The notes below the pieces were generated by a model. The model was not told where the DNA came from, did no database searches, and was given only the letters and a program-made list of their open reading frames with translations. Of a stretch of DNA of 64,000 bases, positions 27,231 to 39,538 are shown piece after piece. Both the position numbers and the translations under genes were made by a program. Source of the DNA: DATFRY01 sp963764695 (GTDB taxonomy: Bacteria > Myxococcota_A > Polyangia > Haliangiales > Haliangiaceae); the NCBI GenBank assembly GCA_963764695.1, contig CAVXTW010000007.1:868001-932000 (forward strand), written 5' to 3'. Position 1 is the first letter of the stretch; every line of letters starts with the position of its first letter.

Positions 27231-28624
27231 CCCGGGTCGTCGTCATCGGGGCCGGGGTCGGCGGCCTGGCCGCGTCGGTGCGGCTGGCCCGCGCCGGCTG
27301 CGACGTCACTCTCGTCGAGGCGACCTCCTCGGTCGGCGGGCTGGCCCGCGCGGTCGACATCGACGGCCAGCGCGCCGACGGTGGGCCGTACATCCTGCTC
27401 GACCGGCCCGGCCTCGAGTGGGCCTTCGCGCGCCTGGAGCTGGCCATCGACGACCTCGCGCTGACCCGCATCGAGCGGGTCTACCGGGTCGAGTCGGCCG
27501 GCGCGCCTGACATCCACATCGACGCCGACCTGGACGCCACCGCGTCGGCGCTCGACCGGGACTTCCCGGGCGCCGGGCGGCGCTACCGCATCTTCGTCGA
27601 CCACATGGCGCGCGTGCACCGCGCCCTGGCGCCGCTGCTGGTGCGCGAGCACTCTCGCCTGGCGCTGCTGTTGACCGGCGCCGTCCGCCACGCCGCGACG
27701 CTCCTGCGATCGCTCGGCTCGGTGCTGCGGCGCGCGGGGCTTCCCGAGCCGGTGGTCCGGGCGCTCGCCATCTGGACCGCGGTCGCCGGCCAGGAGCTGG
27801 ACGAGGCGCCCATGCCGATGGCCCTGGTGCCGGCGCTGATCCACACGGCCGGGTGCTACCTGCCATCCGGCGGCGTCGCGGCCGTCGTCAACGTACTGGC
27901 CGCCGCGGCCCACAAGAGCGGCGTGCGCATCCTGACCGACCGCCGCGTCGAGCGCATCGAGGTCGACGGCGGCCGCGCCACCGGTGTCCGCCTGGACGAC
28001 GATCTTCTCGCCGCCGACGCGGTGGTCAGCGGCGCGGCCGGCGCCAGCACGCTGCTCGAGCTCGTCGACCCGGCCCCGCGCCTGGCGGCCCGGGTGCGCG
28101 CGCTGCCGCTGCAGTCGCCCGGCCTGGCGCTGTTCGGCGTGGCCGACCCGCCGCGGTCCGGCCCGTACCTGACCTTTCGCCGCACGCCCGAGCACGCCAG
28201 CGTGCCCTGCCGGCTGGCCATCAACCCGGCGGCCGTCCACGCACCGGCAGGCGCGGCGGTGGTCCGCCTCATCGCCCCGCTGCGGCCGGGCGCCGCCGAG
28301 CAGCTCGACGCCGACGGCATGTCCGCGCTGCTCGACGAGCTGCGCGCCGATCCGTGGCTGGCCGGCCGCCTGCCCGGCTTCGCCGAGCGCCGCGCCGTGA
28401 CACCGGCCGACTACGGCCGCACCAGCACGCTCTACCGCGACAGCATGAACCCGGTCATGACGGCTCGCTTCATGCGACAGGGCCGCATGCCGCGGCGCGC
28501 GCCGGGCGTGGCCGGTCTGTACCTGGTCGGCAGCTCCACCCACCCGGGCCAGTGGGTCAGCTTCGCCGCCATCTCCGGCGTCCTCGGCGCCGACGCCGTG
28601 CTCGCCGACCTGCGCCGCCGTTGA
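27227..28624 (+). CDS. CrtI-like FAD-dependent oxidoreductase (phytoene-desaturase family)
   Basis: 465 residues, GTG start overlapping the previous stop. The N-terminus is a dinucleotide-binding fold (VVVIGAGVGGLAASVRLARAG, here 20 or fewer shown as VVVIGAGVGGLAASVRLA) with a downstream VEATSSVGGLARAVDIDG. A middle region contains YLPSGGVAAVVNVLAAAA. The C-terminal FAD motif reads GLYLVGSSTHPGQWVSFAAI, close to the CrtI consensus LYLVGAGTHPG. Carotenoid or related isoprenoid dehydrogenation is possible, but no phytoene synthase is nearby. Coupling to the diiron/DUF362 gene suggests one redox pathway. Confidence 0.78.
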   Translation: MTRVVVIGAGVGGLAASVRLARAGCDVTLVEATSSVGGLARAVDIDGQRADGGPYILLDRPGLEWAFARLELAIDDLALTRIERVYRVESAGAPDIHIDADLDATASALDRDFPGAGRRYRIFVDHMARVHRALAPLLVREHSRLALLLTGAVRHAATLLRSLGSVLRRAGLPEPVVRALAIWTAVAGQELDEAPMPMALVPALIHTAGCYLPSGGVAAVVNVLAAAAHKSGVRILTDRRVERIEVDGGRATGVRLDDDLLAADAVVSGAAGASTLLELVDPAPRLAARVRALPLQSPGLALFGVADPPRSGPYLTFRRTPEHASVPCRLAINPAAVHAPAGAAVVRLIAPLRPGAAEQLDADGMSALLDELRADPWLAGRLPGFAERRAVTPADYGRTSTLYRDSMNPVMTARFMRQGRMPRRAPGVAGLYLVGSSTHPGQWVSFAAISGVLGADAVLADLRRR

Positions 28625-28628
28625 GGCT

Positions 28629-29405
28629 CTAAAAAAACATCTGCTCGAGCACGCGGATGAAGAGGTTGGAGGCCGCGTGGGCGATGGTCCCGGCCAGGAT
28701 GGATCCGGTGGCGGAGCGCATCCACCCGAAGAGCAGGCCGGGGAAGAAGACAGAGAGCCGCCGCGGGTCGAACCCGGCCGCCAGGTGGCCGACGGCGAAC
28801 AGCGCCGACGACAGCACCAGCGCCCGGCCGATGCCGCCGCCGAGCACGCGCCGCCGCGGCGGCATGGCGCGCTCGAGCAGCTGGTGCAGGAAGCCGCGGA
28901 AGAACAGCTCCTCCGGCAGGGCGATCACCACCACCTGCACGAAGGCAAGCTCGAGCAGATCGAGGTCGAAGCGCGGCGCGTGCATGCCGCTCCAGCCGTC
29001 CCAGCCGCGGCACATGCCGGGCAGCGCGAGCTGGCGCATCCACGCGACCTGGTCGGGCCGGCAGACCGCGTCGTAGAACAGGACGAAGGCCGCGGCGAAC
29101 AGCGGGAACAGGACCAGCGGCGCGCCCAGGCCGAAGGCCAGGCCGCGGCCGACCGGTGCCGCGCGAAAGCCGTAGGAGACGAGGTCCTCGCCGCGCCGCC
29201 GGGCGTAGAAGAACGGGATGTAGAGGAAGACGACGGCGACAAGCGCGCCCAGGTTGTTGTCGACCACCGGCACCGCGCGGCCGAGCGCGGCCAGCGCGGC
29301 CACCGCGGCGCAGGCCAGCGCGAAGGCGATCAGCGCGTCGCGCACCTCGCCCCCGCCGCCCTGCCCCGACCCCGCCGCCCGAGAGTCCTCCACGCCCTCT
29401 ACCAT
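28629..29405 (-). CDS. CPBP-family intramembrane metalloprotease
   Basis: 258 residues with about seven hydrophobic helices. The Abi/CPBP motifs are complete: EELFFRGFLHQL (EExxxR), FAVGHL (FxxxH) and HAASN (HxxxN). ATG at 29405 overlaps the stop of the upstream gene; a GTG at 29345 (VRDALIAF) would remove a Gly-rich lead of 20 residues and is equally possible. The family is related to Rce1 CAAX proteases; substrates are unknown. It is convergent with the CrtI-like gene, with only four bases between the stops. Confidence 0.85.
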   Translation of the reverse strand: MVEGVEDSRAAGSGQGGGGEVRDALIAFALACAAVAALAALGRAVPVVDNNLGALVAVVFLYIPFFYARRRGEDLVSYGFRAAPVGRGLAFGLGAPLVLFPLFAAAFVLFYDAVCRPDQVAWMRQLALPGMCRGWDGWSGMHAPRFDLDLLELAFVQVVVIALPEELFFRGFLHQLLERAMPPRRRVLGGGIGRALVLSSALFAVGHLAAGFDPRRLSVFFPGLLFGWMRSATGSILAGTIAHAASNLFIRVLEQMFF

Positions 29406-31153
29406 ACGAAAGCGAGCCGGCTCTGCAGCGTGAACGAGCCCTTCGCGTTGGGCTGAGCCGCGCGCAGCGCGTCGCCGTACCAGAGGTAGCCGCTCTCGAT
29501 CGACAGCTCGACGTGGTCGTAGAGCGTGGCCTTGAGCGCGCCGTCCAGCTCGGTGCCCAGGTAGCGCGATGCGGTCTGGCCGGCGAAGAACATGCCGCTG
29601 GTCCCGGTCTCGGCCAGCTCGTCGACCCAGGCCATGAGCAGGCCCGCCACCAGCGTGGAGTCGCCGACCGGCAGGTGATAGCGCAGCTTGGGGGAAAGGT
29701 AGTTGGCGTTGACCACGCCCCCCTGGGTGAACATCTCCACCGCGCCGCCGGGCCGATCCTGCGATGCGAACGGCGGACCGTAGGTGCGCGCGCTCAGCTC
29801 GCGCAGGATCTCCTCGAACAGGATCAGCCCGACGTTGAAGTCCGGGTGCAGGCCGCGCTGGCGCACGCGATCGTCGTTGACATCGCGGTCGCCGCCGACG
29901 CGCCCGCCCTCCACCTCGAGGGCCCACAGGTCGCGCTCGTACGGCTCGACGCCGACCAGCTGGCGGATCGGATCGAAGCGCGGATCGCGGCTGACGAAGC
30001 CGATGCGGGCCACCCCGGCCGCCGCGTCCAGCTCCTTCTCGCGGTTGGCGACCGGGAACGGCAGCCCGCCGAAGGTCTCGCCGCTGACCCGGAAGCCCTC
30101 CGCCTCGGAGTAGAACGGCCCGTAGCGCACCCGGAACCAGGCGTCGGTGATCCACATCCGCGTGCCGGTGTCGGCGCCCGGCGGCACCTGCGACGGAGCC
30201 GTCGATCCCTCCTGGCCGCGGCGCAGGACGCCATAGAAGCCGAAGTGAAGCTCGTCGGTGTCGCGCGACAGCCGGCCGCCCGGCTGCCAGTAGGCATCGT
30301 CCCAGACCGCGAGGAAGATGTGCTCGTCCAGGTCGTCGCGGTCGCCGCGCGACAGGAAGCCCTGCTGCCCGAACGGCCGGAAGTTGCGCTCGAACGGCTC
30401 GCCGGGCAGGAACGGCGCCTCGGTGACCACGCCGTAGCCGTAGCCGAGCGCAAGCCGGCTCGAGCCCGGACCCTCGCGGCCGCGCGCCGCGCGGTAGAGC
30501 CCGATCGGCCGCAGGATCAGCATCGCGCGGTCGGCGGTCGAGCCGAAGTGATTGTCGCCGAAGTCGTCGTCGAGGAAGGTGTCGCCGGCCAGCCGCGGCG
30601 CGACCTCGGGCGGACGGGCCAGGTCCGGATCGAGCAGGCTCGAGCCGCCGCCGTTGTCGACCAGGCCCATGCCCCAGTGCGACGGCATGCGCCCGACCCG
30701 CAGCGACGCGGCCGCGCCACCCAGCTCGATCCACGCCCGCGACACCTCGACCGACAGCTTCTCGTCGCCGCCGAGGAAGCCCTGCTGCGAGCCGTCGCCG
30801 GCCAGGAGCGGCGCGCCCGACAGGCCGTTGTTGTCGCCCCACAGGACGTCGTCGAGCGCGTCGATCTGCACGGTGAGCCGCGCCCGCTCGCCGTAGCGCA
30901 GCTCCGGCACGAGTCGCAGCCGGTGCGCGATGTAGCTGGTGCGCCGGATCTCCGGGAGCACGATGGTCTCGCCGGTGGGCGGGTAGACCAGCGTCTGCCG
31001 GTCCTGGCGGGCCAGGTTGGTCAGGGTCACGGCGCGCGAGCGGTAGTAGCCGGTCGAGGCCCACTTGAGCTCGAGCAGATCGGCCCGCGCGGCGCCCGCC
31101 GGACACAGCACGGCCACAAGGGCTGCGGCGCGGAGCAGACGTCGGCGGCCCAT
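29399..31153 (-). CDS. Predicted outer-membrane beta-barrel protein
   Basis: 584 residues from ATG 31153 (MGRRRLLRAAALVAVL), which gives a clean signal peptide ending ARADL. The open frame extends upstream, but that part overlaps the next gene. The mature protein is rich in alternating polar/hydrophobic strands (YRSRAVTLTNLARQD, LRLVPELRYGERARLTVQID, LSIESGYLWYGDALR) and ends with a terminal aromatic (LQSRLAFVW), typical of outer-membrane barrels. No family name can be given. It is coupled to the CPBP gene. Confidence 0.65.
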   Translation of the reverse strand: MGRRRLLRAAALVAVLCPAGAARADLLELKWASTGYYRSRAVTLTNLARQDRQTLVYPPTGETIVLPEIRRTSYIAHRLRLVPELRYGERARLTVQIDALDDVLWGDNNGLSGAPLLAGDGSQQGFLGGDEKLSVEVSRAWIELGGAAASLRVGRMPSHWGMGLVDNGGGSSLLDPDLARPPEVAPRLAGDTFLDDDFGDNHFGSTADRAMLILRPIGLYRAARGREGPGSSRLALGYGYGVVTEAPFLPGEPFERNFRPFGQQGFLSRGDRDDLDEHIFLAVWDDAYWQPGGRLSRDTDELHFGFYGVLRRGQEGSTAPSQVPPGADTGTRMWITDAWFRVRYGPFYSEAEGFRVSGETFGGLPFPVANREKELDAAAGVARIGFVSRDPRFDPIRQLVGVEPYERDLWALEVEGGRVGGDRDVNDDRVRQRGLHPDFNVGLILFEEILRELSARTYGPPFASQDRPGGAVEMFTQGGVVNANYLSPKLRYHLPVGDSTLVAGLLMAWVDELAETGTSGMFFAGQTASRYLGTELDGALKATLYDHVELSIESGYLWYGDALRAAQPNAKGSFTLQSRLAFVW

Positions 31154-31226
31154 GCTCAGGTGCCGGCCCGGCATGAGCTCGGCCGGCCCACAGCGCGGGG
31201 TCGGCGCCTCGGAGACATGTCCGGTT

Positions 31227-32102
31227 CTACTCCGAAACCGGACCATCGGACAACCGGCCGGCCGCGCGCCGGACGAGAAACGAGAGCAGCGCGCCGACCA
31301 GCGACAGCGCCGCGGCGATCGCGCCGAACAGCGCCGCCGGACCGATGAGCTCGTGGGCGCGCTCCGCCGCGAAGCCGACCGCCATCACCGCTCCGGCGAT
31401 GACCACACCGGCGCCGAACGCGGCCGGAAGCAGCGCGCGGCGCGGCGCGCCCATCTGCGTGACCAGCCCGGTCGCGAACGACGCCGCCGCGCCCGCCACC
31501 GCCACCGCCACGGTCACGCGATCCTCGCTGAGCAGCGGCTGGCCGGCACGGGCGCCGCCGGTCCAGGTCTGGAAGATCGCCCTCTGCGCCGCCTCGTTGA
31601 GCAGCACCAGCCCGGCCGCGGTCAACGCCGCGAACAGCGCGCCGGCCGCGATGACGGTGGCGTGGACGGTCCAGCCCAGCGCGCTGTCGCCGTGCCGCGT
31701 GCGCTGCGTGGCCTCGCCGAGCAGCGCGCCGAGCAGGCCGCCGGCCGATCCGACGCCGCCCAGCTGCAGCGCGGCGCGAACGACCTCGTCGCGGTGTGAC
31801 TCGACCAGGAGTCGCCCCAGCGGGGTGGAGTAGATGAAGCCGACCATCGAGGCGACCACCACCGCCGCGGCAAGGGCCGGCTCGAGATACGATCGATGCG
31901 GACTGGCACGTCCGGCCAGGAACCCACCGAGTCCCGCGCCCACGAACAGCGCGGCCCCGATGGTGTACGGATCGTCGGTCCCGGTCAGCGCATAGCCGGT
32001 CACCGCGGCGCAAAGCCCACCGCAGATGAGGAAATAGCTCACCACCACCCAGGCCAGCGAGAAACCGGACGCTTGCCCTTCTATACCGGGGTTGCGTGCC
32101 AC
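31227..32102 (-). CDS. Polytopic inner-membrane protein of unknown function
   Basis: 291 residues with about eight hydrophobic segments (for example LAWVVVSYFLICGGLCAAVT, LEPALAAAVVVASMVGFIY, VHATVIAAGALFAALTAAGL). Glycine- and alanine-rich helices and a lack of charged residues in the membrane suggest a structural or transport role, but I do not recognise a family. The start is GTG (MARNPGIEG). It is divergent from the aldolase gene with only 24 nt between them, so the two promoters must overlap or lie inside the coding regions. Confidence 0.6.
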   Translation of the reverse strand: MARNPGIEGQASGFSLAWVVVSYFLICGGLCAAVTGYALTGTDDPYTIGAALFVGAGLGGFLAGRASPHRSYLEPALAAAVVVASMVGFIYSTPLGRLLVESHRDEVVRAALQLGGVGSAGGLLGALLGEATQRTRHGDSALGWTVHATVIAAGALFAALTAAGLVLLNEAAQRAIFQTWTGGARAGQPLLSEDRVTVAVAVAGAAASFATGLVTQMGAPRRALLPAAFGAGVVIAGAVMAVGFAAERAHELIGPAALFGAIAAALSLVGALLSFLVRRAAGRLSDGPVSE

Positions 32103-32126
32103 GAGTCAGTCCACCAAGATACGGAC

Positions 32127-33198
<1,072 letters not shown>

Positions 33199-33204
33199 GC
33201 CGCC

Positions 33205-34353
33205 ATGCCGACGCCCGCCCGCATCGGTGAGATCCTGGTCCAGAGCGGCATCGTCACCGCCGAGGGACGAGAGCGGGCATTGCGCTCGCAGGCCGTCCAC
33301 GGCGGCAGGCTCGGCACCAACCTGATCGAGCAGTTCACCCTCGGCCTCGACGAGCTGGCCGAGGGCCTGGCCCGCCGCCACGACATGCCGGCCGCCCTCG
33401 ACCGGCACTTCGCCAGCGCCGACCAGGCGGTGCAGAAGCGGCTGTCGCCCGAGGTCGCGGGCCGCCTGCACGCGGTGCCGCTCGGCCGCCTGCCCGGCGA
33501 GGGCGGCAAGGAGCGGGTCGCGGTCGCGCTCATCGACCCGCCCGACGACGAGACGCTGGCCGAGCTGTCGCGCGAGCTGCGCCGCGAGGTGGTGGCCGCC
33601 ATCGCCCCGGAGCTGCGCGTGCTCTACCACCTCGAGCGCGTCTACGGCATCGAGCGCGACAACCGCTTCAAGCGCGGCGCGCGCCGCTCGCAGATGATGG
33701 GCGTGATCGCCCACGAGCGCCGCGGCTTCGTGCGCACGCTGACCGAGCTCGACGTGCCGCAGGAGCCGACCACGTCGCTGGCCCGCATCGAGGTGCGGCG
33801 GGTGGAGCGGTCGCGCACCGGCGAGATCGAGACGATGAGCGACCTGACCTCGCTGGGCGACGCGCTGGTCGCGGTCAGGCGCGCCACCGGCCGCGAGCGG
33901 GTGGGCGAGCTGCTCATCGGCGCGCTCGAGCAGGGCTTCGACAGCCTGTTCTCGGCCGCCATGATCCTGACGGTGCGCGCCGGCCTTCTGTTCGGATGGC
34001 GCGGCTTCGCGCGCGGGCGCGACTCGACGGCGATGGAGCGGGTCGGCGCGGTGGCGGTGCCGCTCCTGGCCGAGTCGATGTTCGGCGAGCCCTGTCGCAT
34101 GGGACGGCCGTACTTCGGCAAGCCGCCCGGCGGCGGCAGCGAGACGGATCTACGCCTGTGGCGCTTCCTGGGCTCCGGCGTGCCGGTCGCCGTCGGCGTC
34201 CATCCGGTGCAGGTGTTCGGCGAGATGGCCACCGTGCTGTACGTGCAGTCCTCGCGCCCGATTCCGGCGTCGGCGCCGGCCGGCGTGTCCGAGCTGGCCA
34301 GGTCGATGTGCACCGCGTTCGAGCGCATGGTCCACAGCGACGACGCGCGGTGA
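33205..34353 (+). CDS. GspE-N (MshEN-like) domain protein without an ATPase domain
   Basis: 382 residues. The N-terminus has the general-secretion E N-terminal pattern: IGEILVQSGIVTAEGRERAL, GRLGTNLIEQFTLGLDELAE and AVPLGRLPGEGGKERVAVAL, then ALIDPPDDETLAELSREL. The middle is charged and likely disordered. The C-terminal 160 residues (FDSLFSAAMILTVRAGLLFG; VPVAVGVHPVQVFGEMATVL) look like a GAF-type sensor fold. No Walker motif exists, so it is not a secretion ATPase. MshEN folds can bind c-di-GMP, but the key residues cannot be checked by eye. Confidence 0.65.
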   Translation: MPTPARIGEILVQSGIVTAEGRERALRSQAVHGGRLGTNLIEQFTLGLDELAEGLARRHDMPAALDRHFASADQAVQKRLSPEVAGRLHAVPLGRLPGEGGKERVAVALIDPPDDETLAELSRELRREVVAAIAPELRVLYHLERVYGIERDNRFKRGARRSQMMGVIAHERRGFVRTLTELDVPQEPTTSLARIEVRRVERSRTGEIETMSDLTSLGDALVAVRRATGRERVGELLIGALEQGFDSLFSAAMILTVRAGLLFGWRGFARGRDSTAMERVGAVAVPLLAESMFGEPCRMGRPYFGKPPGGGSETDLRLWRFLGSGVPVAVGVHPVQVFGEMATVLYVQSSRPIPASAPAGVSELARSMCTAFERMVHSDDAR

Positions 34354-34411
34354 CCGCACCACGCCTTCGCTGCGGCCGGTCAATTCTTGACGCGGCCCCG
34401 CGCGCTCGGGC

Positions 34412-34600
34412 ATGGTCCCGGCCGTGAGCGAGACCGACGGCCGCGATCCGAAGAAGAAGCACCGACACGACGTCGGCTTGCCTGACCAAGGCGCGGTCGC
34501 CACCGAGGGCGTGACGAGGGCGATCCAGGGTGTTTTGATGCTGCTCATCGCCGGCAGCGCGGCCCTCGTGGTCTACGCGGTCGTCGTGGCGGCTCGGTGA
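34412..34600 (+). CDS. Small single-pass membrane protein
   Basis: 62 residues. A charged N-terminus (SETDGRDPKKKHRHD) and one C-terminal transmembrane helix (VLMLLIAGSAALVVYAVVVA). ATG at 34412 or GTG at 34424 could start it. It resembles small unnamed inner-membrane proteins. It stands alone between the GspE-N gene and dnaG; coding is supported only by composition and the hydrophobic helix. Confidence 0.45.
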   Translation: MVPAVSETDGRDPKKKHRHDVGLPDQGAVATEGVTRAIQGVLMLLIAGSAALVVYAVVVAAR

Positions 34601-34715
34601 GCGCGGGCCGCGGAGTCACCGCGGGGCCGGCAGCCGTGCAGGAGCCATCCGCCGGCCGTCCGTCCCCGTCGGGTACGAGACCATCGCACCCCACGTCCGC
34701 GCGCCTGTTGTCAGT

Positions 34716-34743
34716 TTGACACCAGGTGGGTGACGTCCATAAT
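34716..34743 (+). promoter_or_regulatory. Sigma-70-type promoter upstream of dnaG-rpoD
   Basis: A perfect -35 box TTGACA and a -10 box CATAAT (five of six) are separated by 16 nt. The predicted transcription start is about 10 nt before the dnaG ATG at 34761, so the leader is very short. The surrounding sequence is otherwise GC-rich, making the AT-rich -10 stand out. Confidence 0.7.
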
Positions 34744-34760
34744 TATCTGAGCCCGCCCGC

Positions 34761-36584
34761 ATGGGACTGATTCCCGAGCACATCATCGGTGAGATCCGGC
34801 AGCGGGCCGACATCGTCGCGGTGATCGGACGACACGTCCAGCTGCGCAAGTCGGGACGCAACCACAAGGGTCTGTGCCCGTTCCACCAGGAGCGCGGCCC
34901 CTCCTTCAACGTCAACCCGGACAAGGGCTTCTTCTACTGCTTCGGCTGCCAGAAGAAGGGAGACGTCTTCACCTTCGTCATGGAGTACGAGGGCAAGAGC
35001 TTCCTCGAGGCGGCCGAGACGCTGGCCCAGCTGACCGGCGTCACGCTCCCGGAGCGCACCGACGATCCGGTGGAGCGCCGCGCCCAGGCCGAGCGGCAGA
35101 GCGAGCGCTCGCAGCTCTTGCGCCTCAACCAGGCGGCGGCGACCTTCTTCCGCCGCATGCTGCGCGAGCCGGCCGGCGCCGCGGCGCGCGACTACCTGGC
35201 CGAGCGCGCGGTCACGCCGGAGGTCGCCGATCGCTTCATGCTCGGCTACGCGCCGGACGAGTGGGGCGCGCTGGCCGATTTTCTGGCCTCCGAGAAGCTC
35301 GACCTTCGCGCCGGCGAGACGCTCGGCCTGGTATCGCCGCGCCCGCGCGCCGGCGGCCACTACGACCGCTTCCGCCACCGCCTGGTCTGCCCGGTCATGC
35401 AGACAAGCGGCGAGGTGGCCGGCTTCTCCGCCCGCGCCCTGCCCGGCGCCAGGAACACCGCCGCCCAGGACGGCCAGGCGGGCCAGGAGCCGGCCAAGTA
35501 CATCAACTCGCCGGAGAGCCCGGTCTACAAGAAGAGCAAGCTCCTCTACGGCCTGTACCAGGCTCGCGACGCCATCAGGCTCAAGGAGCGGGCCATTCTG
35601 GTCGAAGGTAACTTCGACGTGGTGTCGCTCCACCAGGCCGGTTTCGCCGAGGCGGTCGCGCCGCTCGGCACCGCCCTCACCGAGGACCAGGTCGAGCTCC
35701 TGCGCCGCCTGACCGGCAAGGTGGTGCTGTTCTACGACGGCGACCGCGCCGGTCGTGCTGCCACGCTCAAGGCGCTGCGCATCCTGGTCGCGGCCGGCAT
35801 CCAGGCGCTCATCGCCGAGATTCCCGCCGGTGAGGATCCGGACAGCCTGGCCCGCACCGGCGGCGCCGACGCGCTGACGCCGCTGGTCGGCCGCGCAAAG
35901 ACCGGCATCCACTACTTCATCGATCACGTCTGGTCGACGGCGACCGGCTCCTCCGACGAGTACGCCAAGGCGATCCGCGAGGCGGCCGAGCTTCTGCCGG
36001 CGGTGAAGGACCAGCTGGGCAGGCGCCACCTGGTCGATCATTTCGCCGCGGTGATGGATGTGAGTATTGATAGGTTGCGTGACGACCTGCGCGCCGCGTA
36101 CAGGGGGCGGCCACTCGTCCAGCCACCCCCCGCCTCCGGGTCAAGCAATCGAAATCAGAAGAATTCGTCCTCGAAGCCGAGTCTCGAGGAGATGGACCTC
36201 ATGGCGCTGCTCGGACAGCACCCGGAGCTCTTCCCCCTCGCGGAAGAGCTCGATGTCCTTTCTCTCTTGACGGACGGCGGGCTTCGGGACATGTATTCCG
36301 CCGCGCGTGGGGGGCAGCCTCTATGGACATGCATCCCCGTTGAAATCAGCCCCGAAATCGCCGAGCACGTGCTGTCCGGAGTCAAACGATCGGTCGCCCA
36401 GCCGGAGCGCTCTCTGCGCGAGGCGGTCGACAATCTCCGGGCCTTCCGCTCGAAGGTCCAGCGCGAAGGTCTGCTCCGGGAGATGGAGCAGGCCCGCATG
36501 CGCGGAAACGAGGAGCTCGCGCGCGAGCTCTTCGAGCGCGCCAAGAAGCTACGCCGAGAGCTCCGCCCGGAGCTCAAGAGCTAG
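34761..36584 (+). CDS. dnaG: DNA primase
   Basis: 607 residues. The N-terminal zinc-binding domain shows Cys-His-Cys-Cys ligands (CPFHQE then CFGC after GFFY). The TOPRIM core contains LVEGNFDVVSLHQAGF and FYDGDRAGRAATLKAL with the metal-binding acidic residues. The C-terminal helicase-binding region begins after a Ser/Asn linker near residue 455. It makes RNA primers at the replication fork. It is followed after 48 nt by rpoD, the classical macromolecular-synthesis arrangement, and preceded by a strong promoter. Confidence 0.96.
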   Translation: MGLIPEHIIGEIRQRADIVAVIGRHVQLRKSGRNHKGLCPFHQERGPSFNVNPDKGFFYCFGCQKKGDVFTFVMEYEGKSFLEAAETLAQLTGVTLPERTDDPVERRAQAERQSERSQLLRLNQAAATFFRRMLREPAGAAARDYLAERAVTPEVADRFMLGYAPDEWGALADFLASEKLDLRAGETLGLVSPRPRAGGHYDRFRHRLVCPVMQTSGEVAGFSARALPGARNTAAQDGQAGQEPAKYINSPESPVYKKSKLLYGLYQARDAIRLKERAILVEGNFDVVSLHQAGFAEAVAPLGTALTEDQVELLRRLTGKVVLFYDGDRAGRAATLKALRILVAAGIQALIAEIPAGEDPDSLARTGGADALTPLVGRAKTGIHYFIDHVWSTATGSSDEYAKAIREAAELLPAVKDQLGRRHLVDHFAAVMDVSIDRLRDDLRAAYRGRPLVQPPPASGSSNRNQKNSSSKPSLEEMDLMALLGQHPELFPLAEELDVLSLLTDGGLRDMYSAARGGQPLWTCIPVEISPEIAEHVLSGVKRSVAQPERSLREAVDNLRAFRSKVQREGLLREMEQARMRGNEELARELFERAKKLRRELRPELKS

Positions 36585-36632
36585 TCGCCGCGTAGCCGAT
36601 ACCAAACCCCCACGGAATAGGTCGAGTTAGCA

Positions 36633-38695
<2,063 letters not shown>

Positions 38696-38704
38696 CGAGT
38701 CGAG

Positions 38705-38729
38705 GCCGGGGCCGCCCTGGCGGCCCGGC
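38705..38729 (+). terminator. GC-rich hairpin between rpoD and the convergent gene
   Basis: GCCGGGGCCGCC pairs with GGCGGCCCGGC around a two- to three-base loop. It lies directly after the rpoD stop and before the stop of the convergent gene. A T tract is lacking, so intrinsic termination is unproven. Confidence 0.4.
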
Positions 38730-38737
38730 GACGCCGC

Positions 38738-39352
38738 CTACACGTCTTCGGGCGGCGGGCCCGGGGCCTGCTCGGCCGGGCCTTCCTCGCGATCGCGGCC
38801 GGGCGGCGGCTCGCCGGGCGGCGTCTCGCCCTCGGGCGGCATGCCCTGGTCGGCGTCGTCGGGACCGGCCGGGCCGGGCGGGCCATCGGCCGCGCCGTCG
38901 TTGCGCCAGCCGTTCCAGTCGCCGGTGCGATCGCGCGACACCGTCCACCACCGGCCGGTGAAGCTCTGCCCGTTCGGGTCGAACACCAGGTAGCCCTCGC
39001 CGACCAGATCGCGCGGGCGGGCCGGTTCGTTCCACCGGAACTGCATCACGTTGCCGCTCAGCGGGCCGCTGAAGTAACCGACCACTTCCTGGCCGGCGCG
39101 GTCGTAGACCCAGATACCCATCAGATGATCCGGTCCGCCCTCGACGTCGCGCTCGATCTTCACCGGCCCGAAGCTCGACTTCCACAGACCCAGCGCGCGG
39201 CCGGAGTCCATGGGACGCGATTCGGGGGGTGGGCCGTCTGCCTGCGGTCCGGGCGGCGGTGGGCGATTGGCGCTCGACGAGCCCGATGCCGCAAGTGCGG
39301 CAACCGCCCCGGCCACCGCGCACACGCGAAGGGCGGTACCGACAACGCTCAT
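38738..39352 (-). CDS. Exported hypothetical protein
   Basis: 204 residues from ATG 39352. A signal-like N-terminus (LRVCAVAGAVAALAASGSSS) is followed by a Pro-rich stretch, then a globular part (LGLWKSSFGPVKIERDVEGG; LMGIWVYDRAGQEVVGYFSG; GEGYLVFDPNGQSFTGRWWT) with a repeated W/G/Y strand pattern, and a Pro/Glu/Gly tail. The strand pattern resembles small lipocalin-like or avidin-like sheets, but the match is weak. It is divergent from the tRNA gene and convergent with rpoD. Confidence 0.6.
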   Translation of the reverse strand: MSVVGTALRVCAVAGAVAALAASGSSSANRPPPPGPQADGPPPESRPMDSGRALGLWKSSFGPVKIERDVEGGPDHLMGIWVYDRAGQEVVGYFSGPLSGNVMQFRWNEPARPRDLVGEGYLVFDPNGQSFTGRWWTVSRDRTGDWNGWRNDGAADGPPGPAGPDDADQGMPPEGETPPGEPPPGRDREEGPAEQAPGPPPEDV

Positions 39353-39437
39353 GTTCGCCAGGTTACCACGCGACTTTTGTGCCCGTTGCAAAACGCGGGG
39401 CAACCATGTAACTTGCCGCTTTCTGTGAGTCCAGCAC

Positions 39438-39513
<76 letters not shown>

Positions 39514-39538
39514 GTGACTTGCCGGTCCAGGAGGTACC

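Noticed and set aside
28629..31106. One long minus-strand frame joining the CPBP protease with upstream sequence.
   Set aside because: Only the last 258 codons carry protease motifs; the rest is an Arg/Gly-rich shadow of the outer-membrane-type gene in another frame.
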